A DNA stretch of 64,000 bases, taken from assembly GCF_001598435.1 (NCBI RefSeq), contig NZ_BCYY01000022.1, positions 22,066 through 86,065 on the forward strand, given 5' to 3'. Shown piece by piece: positions 8,577 through 16,867 of the stretch. The notes beneath the pieces are model-generated. The model made no database searches and was not told the origin of the DNA. It was given only the letters and a program-made list of their open reading frames with translations. Position numbers and translations under genes: made by a program. This DNA comes from Sphingomonas pituitosa NBRC 102491. Lineage in GTDB: Bacteria > Pseudomonadota > Alphaproteobacteria > Sphingomonadales > Sphingomonadaceae. Positions within the stretch are counted from its first letter, which is position 1; every line of letters begins with the position of its first letter.

Positions 8577-8944
8577 GGGGCATGGATGCCGCCACCGGCA
8601 AGCCGCTGGCAGGCGAAGCGCACCTGTCGCAGTCGATCGGCCGCATTCTCTCCACGCCGATCGGCACGCGCGTCGGCCGCCGCGACTTCGGCTCGCTGCT
8701 GCCCGAGCTGATCGACCAGCCCGCGAACCCCGCGCTCCGGATCCGGATCTTCGCTGCGACTGCCCTGGCGCTCAAGCGCTGGGAGCCGCGCATCCGCGTA
8801 ACCCGCGTCGGCCTGGCACAGCTCGAGCCCGGCACGGCGACCGTCGTCATCGACGGCATCCGCACCGACCAGCCCCGCGCCGCGTCGCGCACCCGCATCA
8901 CCGTGCCGATCGCCTCACGATCCGGCCTCACCTTCACCGCCTAG
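8573..8944 (+). CDS. W: Baseplate protein W (P2 gpW / T4 gp25-like)
   Basis: A 123-residue baseplate wedge protein of the gp25-like (lysozyme-fold) family. The SIGRILSTPIGTRVGRRDFGS block is diagnostic. It initiates sheath polymerisation at the baseplate. Start 8573 overlaps V by 4 bp; a second ATG at 8582 (MDAATG) is equally possible. Confidence 0.92.
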   Translation: MRGMDAATGKPLAGEAHLSQSIGRILSTPIGTRVGRRDFGSLLPELIDQPANPALRIRIFAATALALKRWEPRIRVTRVGLAQLEPGTATVVIDGIRTDQPRAASRTRITVPIASRSGLTFTA

Positions 8945-8956
8945 GAGCCCCACGCC

Positions 8957-10123
8957 ATGGCCTATTCGCACGGCATCAACATCACCGAAGTGACCAGCGG
9001 CAGTCGCCCGCTCACCACCGTTGCGACGGCAGTGATCGGCCTGGTCGCAACCGCACCGGCTGCGAACGCCGACGCCTTCCCGCTCAACAAGGCCGTCCTG
9101 GTCACCGACGCAGAGGCGGCGTTGGGCAAGGCGGGCGCCACCGGCACGCTGCCCAATGTGCTGCGCGCGATCAGCGATCAGGTGCGCTGCCCGATCGTGG
9201 TCGTGCGCATCGCCGACGGCGCCAACGCGGCCGAGAAGACGGCAAACGCGGTCGGCACCACCACCGCGCAGGGCCAGAAGACCGGCATGCAGGCGCTGCT
9301 CGCCGCCGAGGCGCAGCTCGGCGTCAAGCCGCGCATCCTCGGTGCCCCCGGCCTCGACAGCCAGGCCGTCGCCGAGGCGCTGGCGATCGTCGCGGGCAAA
9401 CTGCGCGGCATGGCCTATGCCGCGGCGGTCGGCGGCGATGTCAGCGCGGCGATCGCCTATCGCGCCGCCTTCAGCGCGCGCGAGCTGATGCTCGTCTATC
9501 CCGATTTCTACGCGGCCGACGCGATCAGCGGCGAAACGGCGATCAGCTACGGCGTCGCCCGCGTGCTCGGCCTGCGCGCGCGGATCGATCAGGAGCAGGG
9601 CTGGCACAAGACGATCAGCAACGTCGCGGTCGCGGGCGTCACCGGCATCACCAAGGATATCCAGTTCGATATTCAGGATCCGGCCTGCGAGGCGAACCTC
9701 CTCAATGCCGCGCAGATCTGCGCGCTGGTGCGCACCAGCACCGGCTTCCGCGTGTGGGGCTCGCGCACCTGCGCGGAGGAGCCGCTGTTCGCCTTCGAAA
9801 GCAGCGTCCGCACCGCACAGGTGATCCGCGACACCATCGCCGCCGGCATGCTGTGGGCGATCGACAAGCCGCTGCGCCCCAGCCTGGCGAAGGACATCGT
9901 CGAGACGATCAACGGCACGCTTCGGCAGATGAAGCTGGCCGGCCAGATCATCGGTGGCCGCGCCTGGTACGATCCCCAGCAGAACACGCCTGACACGCTG
10001 GCAGGCGGCAAGCTGGTGATCCCCTACGACTTCACGCCGGTGCCGCCGCTGGAAAACCTCTCGCTGCAGCAGCGCATCACCGACACCTATTTCGCCGACT
10101 TCGCGGCCGGCGTCGCCGCCTGA
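8957..10123 (+). CDS. FI: Tail sheath protein FI
   Basis: A 388-residue contractile sheath protein, near the usual P2 gpFI length. It begins with the conserved HGINITEVTSGSRPL and contains the NVLRAISDQV and VWGSRTC segments of the family; the C-terminal domain handles sheath polymerisation. It starts 12 bp after W. Confidence 0.95.
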   Translation: MAYSHGINITEVTSGSRPLTTVATAVIGLVATAPAANADAFPLNKAVLVTDAEAALGKAGATGTLPNVLRAISDQVRCPIVVVRIADGANAAEKTANAVGTTTAQGQKTGMQALLAAEAQLGVKPRILGAPGLDSQAVAEALAIVAGKLRGMAYAAAVGGDVSAAIAYRAAFSARELMLVYPDFYAADAISGETAISYGVARVLGLRARIDQEQGWHKTISNVAVAGVTGITKDIQFDIQDPACEANLLNAAQICALVRTSTGFRVWGSRTCAEEPLFAFESSVRTAQVIRDTIAAGMLWAIDKPLRPSLAKDIVETINGTLRQMKLAGQIIGGRAWYDPQQNTPDTLAGGKLVIPYDFTPVPPLENLSLQQRITDTYFADFAAGVAA

Positions 10124-10160
10124 TCGCACCCCCTCCCCCATCTGATCGAAAGGCACCGGC

Positions 10161-10667
10161 ATGGCACTGCCCCGCAAGCTCAAGGACATGAACCTCTATT
10201 CGGAGGGCGAATCGTTCCGCGGCATCGTGACGTCGGTCACGCTGCCCAAGCTCGCCCGCAAGCTCGAAGACTATCGCGGCGCCGGCATGGACGGCACCGT
10301 GAAGCTCGACCAGGGCGCTGAGGCGATGGAGATGGAATTCACCCTCGGCGGTCCCGAGCTTTCCATTCTCCGCCAGTTTGCCCGCCCCGGCGTCGCCGGC
10401 AGCTATCTGCGCTTCGCCGGCGCCTGGCAGGATGAAGGCACCGGCGTGGTCGATATCGGCGAGATCACCGTGCGCGGTCGCTTCGAGGAGATGGACTTCG
10501 GCGAGATGAAGCCCGGCGAGGGCGGCGAGTTCAAGTGCAAGTTCCAGTGCGCCTATTTCCGCCTCGAATGGAACGGCGAGGAACTGGCCGAGATCGATCC
10601 GCTGAACGGCATCTATCGGATCGCCGGTGAGGATCGCCTGGCCGGCTGGAGCAGCCTGCTCGCCTGA
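10161..10667 (+). CDS. FII: Major tail tube protein FII
   Basis: A 168-residue tube protein of the P2 gpFII family, beginning with LPRKLKDMNLYSEGESF, which is highly conserved. Hexameric rings of this protein form the inner tail tube. The 37-bp gap to FI and the 36-bp gap to E share a similar leader (TCGC then C-rich, then ATCGAAAG), suggesting reused ribosome-site leaders. Confidence 0.95.
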   Translation: MALPRKLKDMNLYSEGESFRGIVTSVTLPKLARKLEDYRGAGMDGTVKLDQGAEAMEMEFTLGGPELSILRQFARPGVAGSYLRFAGAWQDEGTGVVDIGEITVRGRFEEMDFGEMKPGEGGEFKCKFQCAYFRLEWNGEELAEIDPLNGIYRIAGEDRLAGWSSLLA

Positions 10668-10703
10668 TCGCGTCCCCCTCCCCCCTAATCGAAAGCCTGT
10701 TCC

Positions 10704-11009
10704 ATGACCGCAATCCGCACCTTCACCCTCGACGATCCGATCACCATTGCCGGCGAGGAGAAGATCGCCGCCGGCACCGTCATCACCGTTCGCAAGCCCG
10801 GTTCGGGCGAGCTGCGCGGCCTGGCGCTGAACAGCCTGATCAACCTCGACGTCGCCTCGCTGGAGACGCTGGCGCCGCGCATCACCAGCCCCACGATCCA
10901 CAAGCCCTTCGCCGCCGCGATGGCGCCCAACGACATGCTGCAGTTCGGCACCGAGGTGATCGATTTTTTGCTGCCGAAGGCCGCGAAGCCGGTCTCCCAC
11001 GACGCATAG
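10704..11009 (+). CDS. E: Tail assembly chaperone gpE
   Basis: A 101-residue chaperone of the P2 gpE (phage tail assembly E/gp41) family, between tube and tape measure as expected. Near its end it holds a T TTT TTG slippery heptamer in frame (10964-10970), where ribosomes can shift to -1 and make a longer E+E' protein. The ratio of the two products controls tape-measure-guided tube assembly in P2. Confidence 0.92.
   Translation: MTAIRTFTLDDPITIAGEEKIAAGTVITVRKPGSGELRGLALNSLINLDVASLETLAPRITSPTIHKPFAAAMAPNDMLQFGTEVIDFLLPKAAKPVSHDA
10964..10970 (+). other. -1 programmed ribosomal frameshift site (T TTT TTG)
   Basis: The gene E reading frame splits this run as T TTT TTG, the canonical X XXY YYZ form. 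After a -1 slip the new frame is open without a stop from 10970 through 11018 (ATG of E') to the stop at 11144-11146. This yields a fusion of about 147 residues: 89 from E plus 58 in the new frame. P2 uses the same mechanism for E+E'. Confidence 0.85.
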
Positions 11010-11017
11010 AAGACGCG

Positions 11018-11146
11018 ATGGCGGACGTGGCGGCGGTCTTTCACTGGCCGCCGCCCGTCATGCACGAGATGGGCGTGGCCGAGCTGATGGGCTGGCACGC
11101 CCGCGCGATCGAACGGCTGAAGGCCATGAACGGCATCGAGGACTGA
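11018..11146 (+). CDS. E': gpE' (GpE family), C-terminal part of the E+E' frameshift product
   Basis: A 42-residue frame beginning MADVAAVFHWPPPVMHEM, matching the small GpE family. It lies in the -1 frame relative to E and is joined to it through the slippery site at 10964-10970. It could be started independently at the ATG at 11018, but no strong ribosome site precedes it, so expression as a fusion is more likely. Easily missed because of its size. Confidence 0.88.
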   Translation: MADVAAVFHWPPPVMHEMGVAELMGWHARAIERLKAMNGIED

Positions 11147-11150
11147 CACG

Positions 11151-13670
11151 ATGGACCGCAATCTGCGCATCCGCATGCTGCTCGAAGCCGGCGACAAGGT
11201 ATCCCGGCCGCTGCGCGACATCGCCAGCGGCTCGGGCCGCGCTTCGCGATCCCTGCAGCAGACCCGCGACCAGCTCGCCGCGCTCAATCGCGCCCAGTCC
11301 GATCTGGCGTCGTTCCGCACCCTCAAGAACGACCTGCGCGGCACCGAGCAGCAGCTCGGCCTCGCGCGCACCCGCGTCGCCGAGCTGGCGCGCCAGATGC
11401 AGGCGGCCGAGAACCCCTCGCGCAAGCTCGCCCGCGACTTCGACGCCGCCAAGCGCGCAGCCGCAGCGCTGAAATCGCAAGCCGAGGGACAGAGCGCCGA
11501 GCTGCAGCGCCTGCGCGACCGGATGCGCGAGGCCGGGCTCGGCGCCGGGGGCCTCGTCCAGCACGAGCGCAACCTGCGCCAGGCCGTCGCCCGCACCAAC
11601 GATCAGCTCGAGGAGCAGAGCCGCCGCCTGCAGCAATCGAGCGACCGCGCCCGCCGCATGGGCGCCGCGCGGGAGCGCTTCGGCGCCATGCAGGGCACCG
11701 CCGCCGGCATGGCCGCGAGCGGCTTCTCCGCGATCGAGACCGGCCGCGCGATCGGCGCGCCGCTGGTCGGCGCCGTCGTCGCCGCGCAGCAGTTCCAATC
11801 GGGCATGACGGACATCGCCCAGAAGGCGGACCTCACCCGCGCCCAGGCCGAGAAGATGGGCGAAGGGCTGCTCGTCGCCGCGCGCGCCGCCAACCAGCTG
11901 CCCGAGAACCTGCAGCAGGGCGTCGACGTGCTGAGCGGCTTCGGCCTCAACCCCGCCAAGGCGACCGAGATGATCGCGCCGATCGGCCGCGCCGCGACCG
12001 CGTACAAGGCCGAAATCTCGGACCTGGCCGCCGCCAGCTTCGCCAATCTCGACAATCTGAAGGTGCCGATCGAGCAGACCGGCCGCGCGATCGACGTGAT
12101 GGCGCAGGCCGGCAAGGCCGGTGCCTTCGAGATGAAGGACATGGCGCAGTATTTCCCCACGCTCAGCGCCGGCTATCAGGCGCTGGGGCAGAAGGGCGTC
12201 GGCGCCGTCGCGGATCTCTCGGCCGCGCTGCAGATCGCCCGCAAGGGCGCGGGCGACGCCGCGACCGCAGCGGGCAACGTGTCGAACGTCCTGCAGAAGA
12301 TCAGCTCGCCGGGCACGGTCAAGGCGTTCGGCAAGATGGGCGTGGATCTGCCCAAGGCGCTGAAAAAGCTCTACGCCGAGGGCAAGACGCCGCTCGAAGC
12401 CATTGCCGAGCTGACCAACAAGACGCTGGGGGGCGACATGTCGAAGCTGGGCAACCTGTTCGAGGATGCCCAGGTGCAGCAGGGCCTGCGCCCGCTGATC
12501 GCCAACATGGAGGAATATCGCCGCATCCGCGCCGAGGCGCTGTCGGCCGGCGGCACCACCGACCGTGACTTCGCCGAGCGCATGAAGGACTCGGCCGAAC
12601 AGACCAAGCGCCTGCAGGTGAGCGGCACCGCGCTGGCGGTGACGCTGGGCGCCGCGCTGCTCCCCACCGTCAACGCCGTGCTGGAGCGCGCGAACGCCTT
12701 CACCGATCGGGTATCGAAGTGGACCGCCGCCAACCCCGGCCTTTCGCGCTCGATCGCGGTCGGTGCCGCCGCCTTCGCCGCCCTGTTTCTGGTCCTGGGC
12801 GGCGGCGCCATCCTCATCGCCGGCCTGGTCGCCCCGTTCGCGGCGCTCTCGGCCACGGCCACCCTTCTCGGCGTGGGCATGCTGCCGCTGATCGGCATCG
12901 TCGGGGGCGTCGTGCTCGGCGTGGTGGCGCTCGGGGCTGCTGCCTACGCGATCTATGCCAATTGGGGCGCGATCAGCACCTGGTTCGCCGGGCTGTGGGA
13001 AAGCATCAAGTCGGCGACCTGGACCGCGATCCAGTTCGTCGGCCGCCTGCTGCTGAACTTCTCGCCTGTGGGGCTGATGATCCAAGGCTTCATGGCGCTG
13101 CTGGCGTGGATGCGGGGCCCGCTGGGGCAACAGATGATCGCGGCCGGCGGCGATATCGTGCGCGGCATCATCACCGGCATCTCAGCCATGCTGGGCCAGC
13201 TCAAGGCAACGGTCATGGGCGCGGCATCGGCCGCGGCGAACTGGTTCAAGAGCAAGCTCGGCATCCACTCGCCCTCCCGCGTGTTCGCCTCGTTCGGCGG
13301 GTTCATGATGCAGGGGCTCGATCAGGGCCTCGCGCGCGAGCAGGATGCGCCGGTCGATCGCGTGGATGGCCTTACCGCCCGGCTGGCGAACGCCGTCGCC
13401 ACCGGCACCGCGGCGCTGGCGATCGGCGCCGGCAGCGCCGGCCCGGCCGCCGCCGTTCCCAGCGCCGGGCCGGTCGCCGCCGCCGCCGCTCCCATCGCCG
13501 CGCCCGCGCCGATCGGCCCGATCACCATCGTGATCCAGCAGCAGCCCGGGCAGTCCGGTCAGGATCTCGCCCGCATGGTGCGCGACGAGCTGGAAAAGCT
13601 GACGCGCGGCGGGGCCGGCGCTGGGCGGCGCACGTCCATGGCCGACCGACCGGATGGAGACGACCTGTGA
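11151..13670 (+). CDS. T: Tape measure protein (P2 gpT)
   Basis: An 839-residue tape measure protein. Residues 1-180 are strongly coiled-coil (Ala/Gln/Arg/Leu heptads). A TP901-type core follows (about 200-440, including YKAEISDLAAASFANLD and FPTLSAGYQALGQ). Hydrophobic segments lie around 535-605, and the C-terminal part is Ala/Pro-rich and flexible. Length should set tail length. It starts 4 bp after E' and its stop overlaps the GTG of U. Confidence 0.94.
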   Translation: MDRNLRIRMLLEAGDKVSRPLRDIASGSGRASRSLQQTRDQLAALNRAQSDLASFRTLKNDLRGTEQQLGLARTRVAELARQMQAAENPSRKLARDFDAAKRAAAALKSQAEGQSAELQRLRDRMREAGLGAGGLVQHERNLRQAVARTNDQLEEQSRRLQQSSDRARRMGAARERFGAMQGTAAGMAASGFSAIETGRAIGAPLVGAVVAAQQFQSGMTDIAQKADLTRAQAEKMGEGLLVAARAANQLPENLQQGVDVLSGFGLNPAKATEMIAPIGRAATAYKAEISDLAAASFANLDNLKVPIEQTGRAIDVMAQAGKAGAFEMKDMAQYFPTLSAGYQALGQKGVGAVADLSAALQIARKGAGDAATAAGNVSNVLQKISSPGTVKAFGKMGVDLPKALKKLYAEGKTPLEAIAELTNKTLGGDMSKLGNLFEDAQVQQGLRPLIANMEEYRRIRAEALSAGGTTDRDFAERMKDSAEQTKRLQVSGTALAVTLGAALLPTVNAVLERANAFTDRVSKWTAANPGLSRSIAVGAAAFAALFLVLGGGAILIAGLVAPFAALSATATLLGVGMLPLIGIVGGVVLGVVALGAAAYAIYANWGAISTWFAGLWESIKSATWTAIQFVGRLLLNFSPVGLMIQGFMALLAWMRGPLGQQMIAAGGDIVRGIITGISAMLGQLKATVMGAASAAANWFKSKLGIHSPSRVFASFGGFMMQGLDQGLAREQDAPVDRVDGLTARLANAVATGTAALAIGAGSAGPAAAVPSAGPVAAAAAPIAAPAPIGPITIVIQQQPGQSGQDLARMVRDELEKLTRGGAGAGRRTSMADRPDGDDL

Positions 13671-14056
13671 AGCTGCTCAGCCTGGGCATGTTCGTCTTCG
13701 CAATCGACACGCTCGCCTATGACGAGCTGCAGCGGAAGCGCGCCTGGCGCTTCGCGACGAACGGCCGCGTGGGCGCGAAGGACGCGATCCAGTTCACCGG
13801 CGCGGATCTGGAGACGATCACCCTGTCCGGCAGCACGCATATCGAGCTGGCGGACGGGCGCGCGTCGCTCGATCAGCTGATCGACATGGCGGCCGAGGGC
13901 GGGGATTGGCCCCTTGTCGACGGGCTGGGCAACGTGCTGGGCAGCTTCGTCATCACCTCGATCGACGAGCGGCACCGCCACTTCCTGCCGGACGGCCAGC
14001 CCCGCCAGATCGACTTCGGCATCGACCTGCTCGAAGCGCCGGACGCTGCCGCATGA
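13667..14056 (+). CDS. U: Tail protein gpU
   Basis: A 129-residue P2 gpU-family tail terminator-type protein. The LGMFVFAIDTLAYDELQRKR start and the WRFATNGRVG block are family hallmarks. GTG start overlaps the T stop (GTGA), and the stop overlaps D (ATGA), so T-U-D are translationally coupled. Confidence 0.93.
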   Translation: MKLLSLGMFVFAIDTLAYDELQRKRAWRFATNGRVGAKDAIQFTGADLETITLSGSTHIELADGRASLDQLIDMAAEGGDWPLVDGLGNVLGSFVITSIDERHRHFLPDGQPRQIDFGIDLLEAPDAAA

Positions 14057-15054
14057 CGCCGATCGCCGATTTCCGCATTACGCTGGACGGCGAGGATCTC
14101 TCCCCGAAGATCCGGCCGCGCCTGATCAGCCTGCGCATCACCGAGAAGCGCGGCGGCGACGCCGACCAGCTCGACCTGGTGCTCGACGATAGCGACGGCC
14201 GCTTGGCGCTGCCGCCCGAGGGCGCGGTGCTGACCGTCGAGCTTGGCTGGAAAGCCGGCGACGGCGTGGCGATAGGGCTGGTCGACAAGGGCCGCTTCAA
14301 GGTGGACGAAGTGGAGCATAGCGGACCGCCAGATACCGTGAGCATCCGCGCCAGCGCGGCGGACTTCGCCAGCGCCCTCACCACGCGCCGCGAGCAGAGC
14401 TGGCACAGCACCACCCTGGGCGCGATCGTCGACACCGTGGCAGGGCGGCACAAGCTCAAGCCGCGCTGCGCGCCCGCGCTCGCGTCCATTGCCGTCCACG
14501 CCAAGGCGCAGGAGCGCGAAAGCGATATCGCGCTGCTGCGCCGCTTGGGCCGCGAGCATGATGCCGTGGCGACCATCAAGGCCGGGTGCCTGATCTTCGC
14601 GCCGATCGGCGCCGGGATCACGGCGACCGGCCAGCCCCTGCCCGGCGTTACCATCCGCCGGCGCGACGGTGATCGGCACAGCTACCGCGTTGAGAAGCGC
14701 GAGGCGGCGGGCAAGGTGGTAGCCGAATGGCACGATCGGAAGGCTGCGAAAAAGAAGAAGGTGACCGCGGGCAGCGGCGACGGCACCGAGCGGAAGCTAT
14801 CCCGCGTCTATGCGAGCGAGGGCGAGGCGAAGCGCGCAGCAGCGGCGGAAACGAAGCGCGCCGGCCGCGCGCCGCGCAGCCTGGATCTCACCCTCGCCCT
14901 CGGCCGCGCCGAACTGGCGCCCGAGCAGCCCGCCACGGCAGAAGGGTTCAAAGCCGATATCGACGCACAGCGTTGGCTGATCTCGGAGGTGAACCATCAG
15001 CTGGACGCGCGCGGAGGCTTCACCACGGCGGTCAATCTGGAGATTCGCGCCTAG
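14053..15054 (+). CDS. D: Late control / baseplate hub protein gpD
   Basis: A 333-residue P2 gpD-family protein (T4 gp27-like hub). It opens with TPIADFRITLDGEDLSPKI and holds the LISLRITEKRGGDADQLDL segment typical of the family, plus a Lys-rich loop near residue 235. In P2 it is the last gene of the tail operon. Here the operon end is followed by the BrnTA cassette rather than directly by ogr. Confidence 0.93.
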   Translation: MTPIADFRITLDGEDLSPKIRPRLISLRITEKRGGDADQLDLVLDDSDGRLALPPEGAVLTVELGWKAGDGVAIGLVDKGRFKVDEVEHSGPPDTVSIRASAADFASALTTRREQSWHSTTLGAIVDTVAGRHKLKPRCAPALASIAVHAKAQERESDIALLRRLGREHDAVATIKAGCLIFAPIGAGITATGQPLPGVTIRRRDGDRHSYRVEKREAAGKVVAEWHDRKAAKKKKVTAGSGDGTERKLSRVYASEGEAKRAAAAETKRAGRAPRSLDLTLALGRAELAPEQPATAEGFKADIDAQRWLISEVNHQLDARGGFTTAVNLEIRA

Positions 15055-15059
15055 CTTTT

Positions 15060-15102
15060 TGTAGTAACATTCTGCTTGCAAGCCGGGCGAATTGTTACTA
15101 CA
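15060..15102. promoter_or_regulatory. Nested palindromes, probable brnTA operator/promoter
   Basis: Perfect 10-bp inverted arms TGTAGTAACA (15060-15069) and TGTTACTACA (15093-15102) flank a 10-bp palindrome GCTTGCAAGC (15074-15083). The element starts 5 bp after the gpD stop and ends 8 bp before brnT. BrnA ribbon-helix-helix antitoxins repress their own promoter at inverted repeats, so an operator is the best reading. A low-GC terminator for the D operon is the alternative. Confidence 0.6.
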
Positions 15103-15110
15103 GTTTCTGC

Positions 15111-15356
15111 ATGATCATCGTTTGGGACGAACCGAAGCGCCTCGCAAATCTCGACAAGCACGGGATCGATTTTGCGCATGTCGGTTTCGACTTCTTCCTC
15201 TCGGCGATCGTTGGTGAAGCCAAGGATGGCCGCTATTTCGCGGTTGGCGAGCTGAACGGCGTAATCACCGTGATCTTCGCCCGCCTTGGCACTGAAGGGC
15301 TGTCGATCATTTCGGCGCGCCCCGCGAGCAAGAAGGAAAGGCAACTGCTGGCATGA
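15111..15356 (+). CDS. brnT: BrnT-family ribonuclease toxin
   Basis: An 81-residue type II toxin. The WDEPKRLANLDKHGIDF start is the BrnT signature (WDxxKxxxNxxKHGxxF), and the C-terminal IISARPASKKER is also typical. BrnT has a RelE-like fold and cleaves RNA. Its stop overlaps the antitoxin start (ATGA). It sits in a patch visibly richer in A/T than the tail genes, consistent with later acquisition as prophage cargo. Confidence 0.9.
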   Translation: MIIVWDEPKRLANLDKHGIDFAHVGFDFFLSAIVGEAKDGRYFAVGELNGVITVIFARLGTEGLSIISARPASKKERQLLA

Positions 15357-15631
15357 CCAAGCGCGGATACACCCAGGCCGACCTTGATGCGGTCTCCGAC
15401 ACCCCCGAGTTGACCGAGGAGCAGATCGCGGGCGCGCGCCCGTTCGCGGAGGCCTTCCCGGATCTCGCGGCAAAGATGGTTCGCTCGCGCGGGCCGCAGA
15501 AAGCACCGCGGAAGGTGAGTACTACGATTCGACTGTCCCCGGACGTGGTCGACTTTTTCAAGGCCAGCGGCGACGGGTGGCAATCGCGGATCAACGATGC
15601 CCTGCGCCAGTGGGTGGCAGAGCACCGTTGA
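15353..15631 (+). CDS. brnA: BrnA-family antitoxin
   Basis: A 92-residue antitoxin. The C-terminal KVSTTIRLSPDVVDFFKASG and WQSRINDALRQWV are a BrnA-type ribbon-helix-helix domain that binds operator DNA. The N-terminal half wraps the toxin in known complexes. Toxin-first order and a 4-bp overlap are usual for brnTA. It probably represses the pair at the palindromes at 15060-15102. Confidence 0.9.
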   Translation: MTKRGYTQADLDAVSDTPELTEEQIAGARPFAEAFPDLAAKMVRSRGPQKAPRKVSTTIRLSPDVVDFFKASGDGWQSRINDALRQWVAEHR

Positions 15632-16104
15632 TCGGCTTCATTCCCCTCGCTTGCATGTTGGTCGCTGTGGACGGCGATACGCTTCGCTGCGGCAGTGAGC
15701 GCATAAGGCTGCTAGGTATCGACGCACCCGAAATGCCAGGACATTGCCGGCGCGGACGGCAATGCGTCCCCGGCGATCCAGTGCGATCGAAGCAGGCGCT
15801 CGCACTGGCCATCCGTGGCGCCGCGACGATCAAGCGGATCGGACTCGATCGCTATGGTCGCACCCTTGCTGCCGTCCGTGTGAATGGCCGCGATGTCAGT
15901 TGCGGCCAGATCCGCGGCGGCAATGCCGCTTATATTGCCCGCTGGGACAACGGCGGGCGAGTTGCCCGCGCGTGCGGAATCACAGGCCTAGACGATCCAA
16001 TGAGCCGTTCGGCCGGGACGCAGCCCATTGCCGCGCCGCTTCGACCGCGCGAGGGGCGTCGATCGCCTGCTCTGTCGCGAACAGCAGCGTCTGCTGCCCG
16101 CTGA
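15628..16104 (+). CDS. Thermonuclease-like (SNase) protein
   Basis: A staphylococcal-nuclease-fold protein. DGDTLRC, RIRLLGIDAPEMPG and the DRYGRTLA segment supply the residues equivalent to the catalytic Asp21, Arg35, Asp40, Glu43 and Arg87, so it should cut DNA or RNA with calcium. The start is uncertain: a TTG at 15628 overlapping the brnA stop gives a short hydrophobic leader (IGFIPLACMLVAV); an ATG at 15655 would drop most of it. The family core ends near residue 118; the last 40 residues overlap an opposite-strand gene and look unconserved. Confidence 0.75.
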   Translation: MIGFIPLACMLVAVDGDTLRCGSERIRLLGIDAPEMPGHCRRGRQCVPGDPVRSKQALALAIRGAATIKRIGLDRYGRTLAAVRVNGRDVSCGQIRGGNAAYIARWDNGGRVARACGITGLDDPMSRSAGTQPIAAPLRPREGRRSPALSRTAASAAR

Positions 16105-16510
16105 TCTCTTCCCGCAAGATCCTGGCCAAGGCCTCATAGGTGAAGGTCAGATGATAGAACTGGCCCGCGCGGTCATGGATAGATATCCCGACAATGTCGC
16201 CGGGATCGATGTCAGGCCGATGCGCCAGATTGACGGCTACTAGCCGGACTGCTGCCCCTATGGACCCATAAACTTGGGCGTCTACGATCCGGTCGGCGAA
16301 CCAAACCTGAGCCTCAAGCCGGTGCTGAACCGATCGAGACAGGTTCACCCTCGAAGGGTTCAGAACCCGCCCAACCGGCACCGCGGTGCCCGGCTTCAAC
16401 GGGGTCAACAATGCACCACCTGCGACGAAGATCGCGGTGACGGAGAGAATCGCGCGAGCGAACCGCGTGCATCGCGGACGGCCCGGCGCAGAATTTGCGA
16501 GATATGTCAC
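15980..16510 (-). CDS. Unknown exported or membrane-anchored protein
   Basis: A 176-residue protein with a basic N-terminus and one hydrophobic segment (about residues 19-35, AILSVTAIFVAGGALL), so probably anchored or secreted. The rest is soluble with no motif that I recognise. It converges on and overlaps the 3' end of the nuclease gene by 125 bp, so at least one of the two C-termini is unconstrained. It is the only minus-strand gene in the visible prophage besides the repressor, which suggests expression in the lysogen. Confidence 0.5.
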   Translation of the reverse strand: MTYLANSAPGRPRCTRFARAILSVTAIFVAGGALLTPLKPGTAVPVGRVLNPSRVNLSRSVQHRLEAQVWFADRIVDAQVYGSIGAAVRLVAVNLAHRPDIDPGDIVGISIHDRAGQFYHLTFTYEALARILREEISGQQTLLFATEQAIDAPRAVEAARQWAASRPNGSLDRLGL

Positions 16511-16867
16511 TCAGCCCCCTGAACGGCGGTGCTATTGCCTCCGCCGAAGCAGCGGCGCAACCGAGATTTCTCCCGGTCGATCTTGTCCGACGTCGGTCAT
16601 GCAATATCGCCGGCAGGCGCCATGCTGCCGTGAGGGCCGTCACGATGCCGCCTCGAAAAACCGAAAACGTCAAGGGATACCGTCACATGCCAGTGTCGCA
16701 CGAACCGGGCATGAGAACGTTGTTTCCTACAGCTTCGCTCTTTCATTATGGAGAACGGAACGGGAACATAAAAGAGCAACGTTAGAGGGCGCATTACGTG
16801 AATTTTCGTGAACAGGGGCAGGGGTGTGATTTCGGGTGTTCAGATTGCAACATGACCTGCGCAGTGC
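16511..16867. other. 357-bp stretch with no confident gene
   Basis: This gap between the unknown exported gene and the repressor stop is less G/C-rich than its surroundings. Short frames exist on both strands (for example 16495-16785 + and 16597-16794 -) but none has a convincing ribosome site or recognisable product. It must contain the promoter for the minus-strand gene to its left and the 3' end region of the repressor transcript. Confidence 0.5.

Noticed and set aside
8915..10189. Long minus-strand frame (424 codons) opposite the sheath gene
   Set aside because: It lies wholly opposite the well-recognised FI gene; long antisense frames are expected in high-GC DNA with G/C at third positions, and the product has no recognisable features.
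11058..13130. 690-codon minus-strand frame opposite the tape measure gene
   Set aside because: Shadow of gene T; Arg/Gly/Ala-rich with no domain.
16495..16794. Short frames in the gap between the unknown exported gene and the repressor
   Set aside because: No ribosome sites, no conserved look and overlapping candidates on both strands; reported as a gap without a confident gene.
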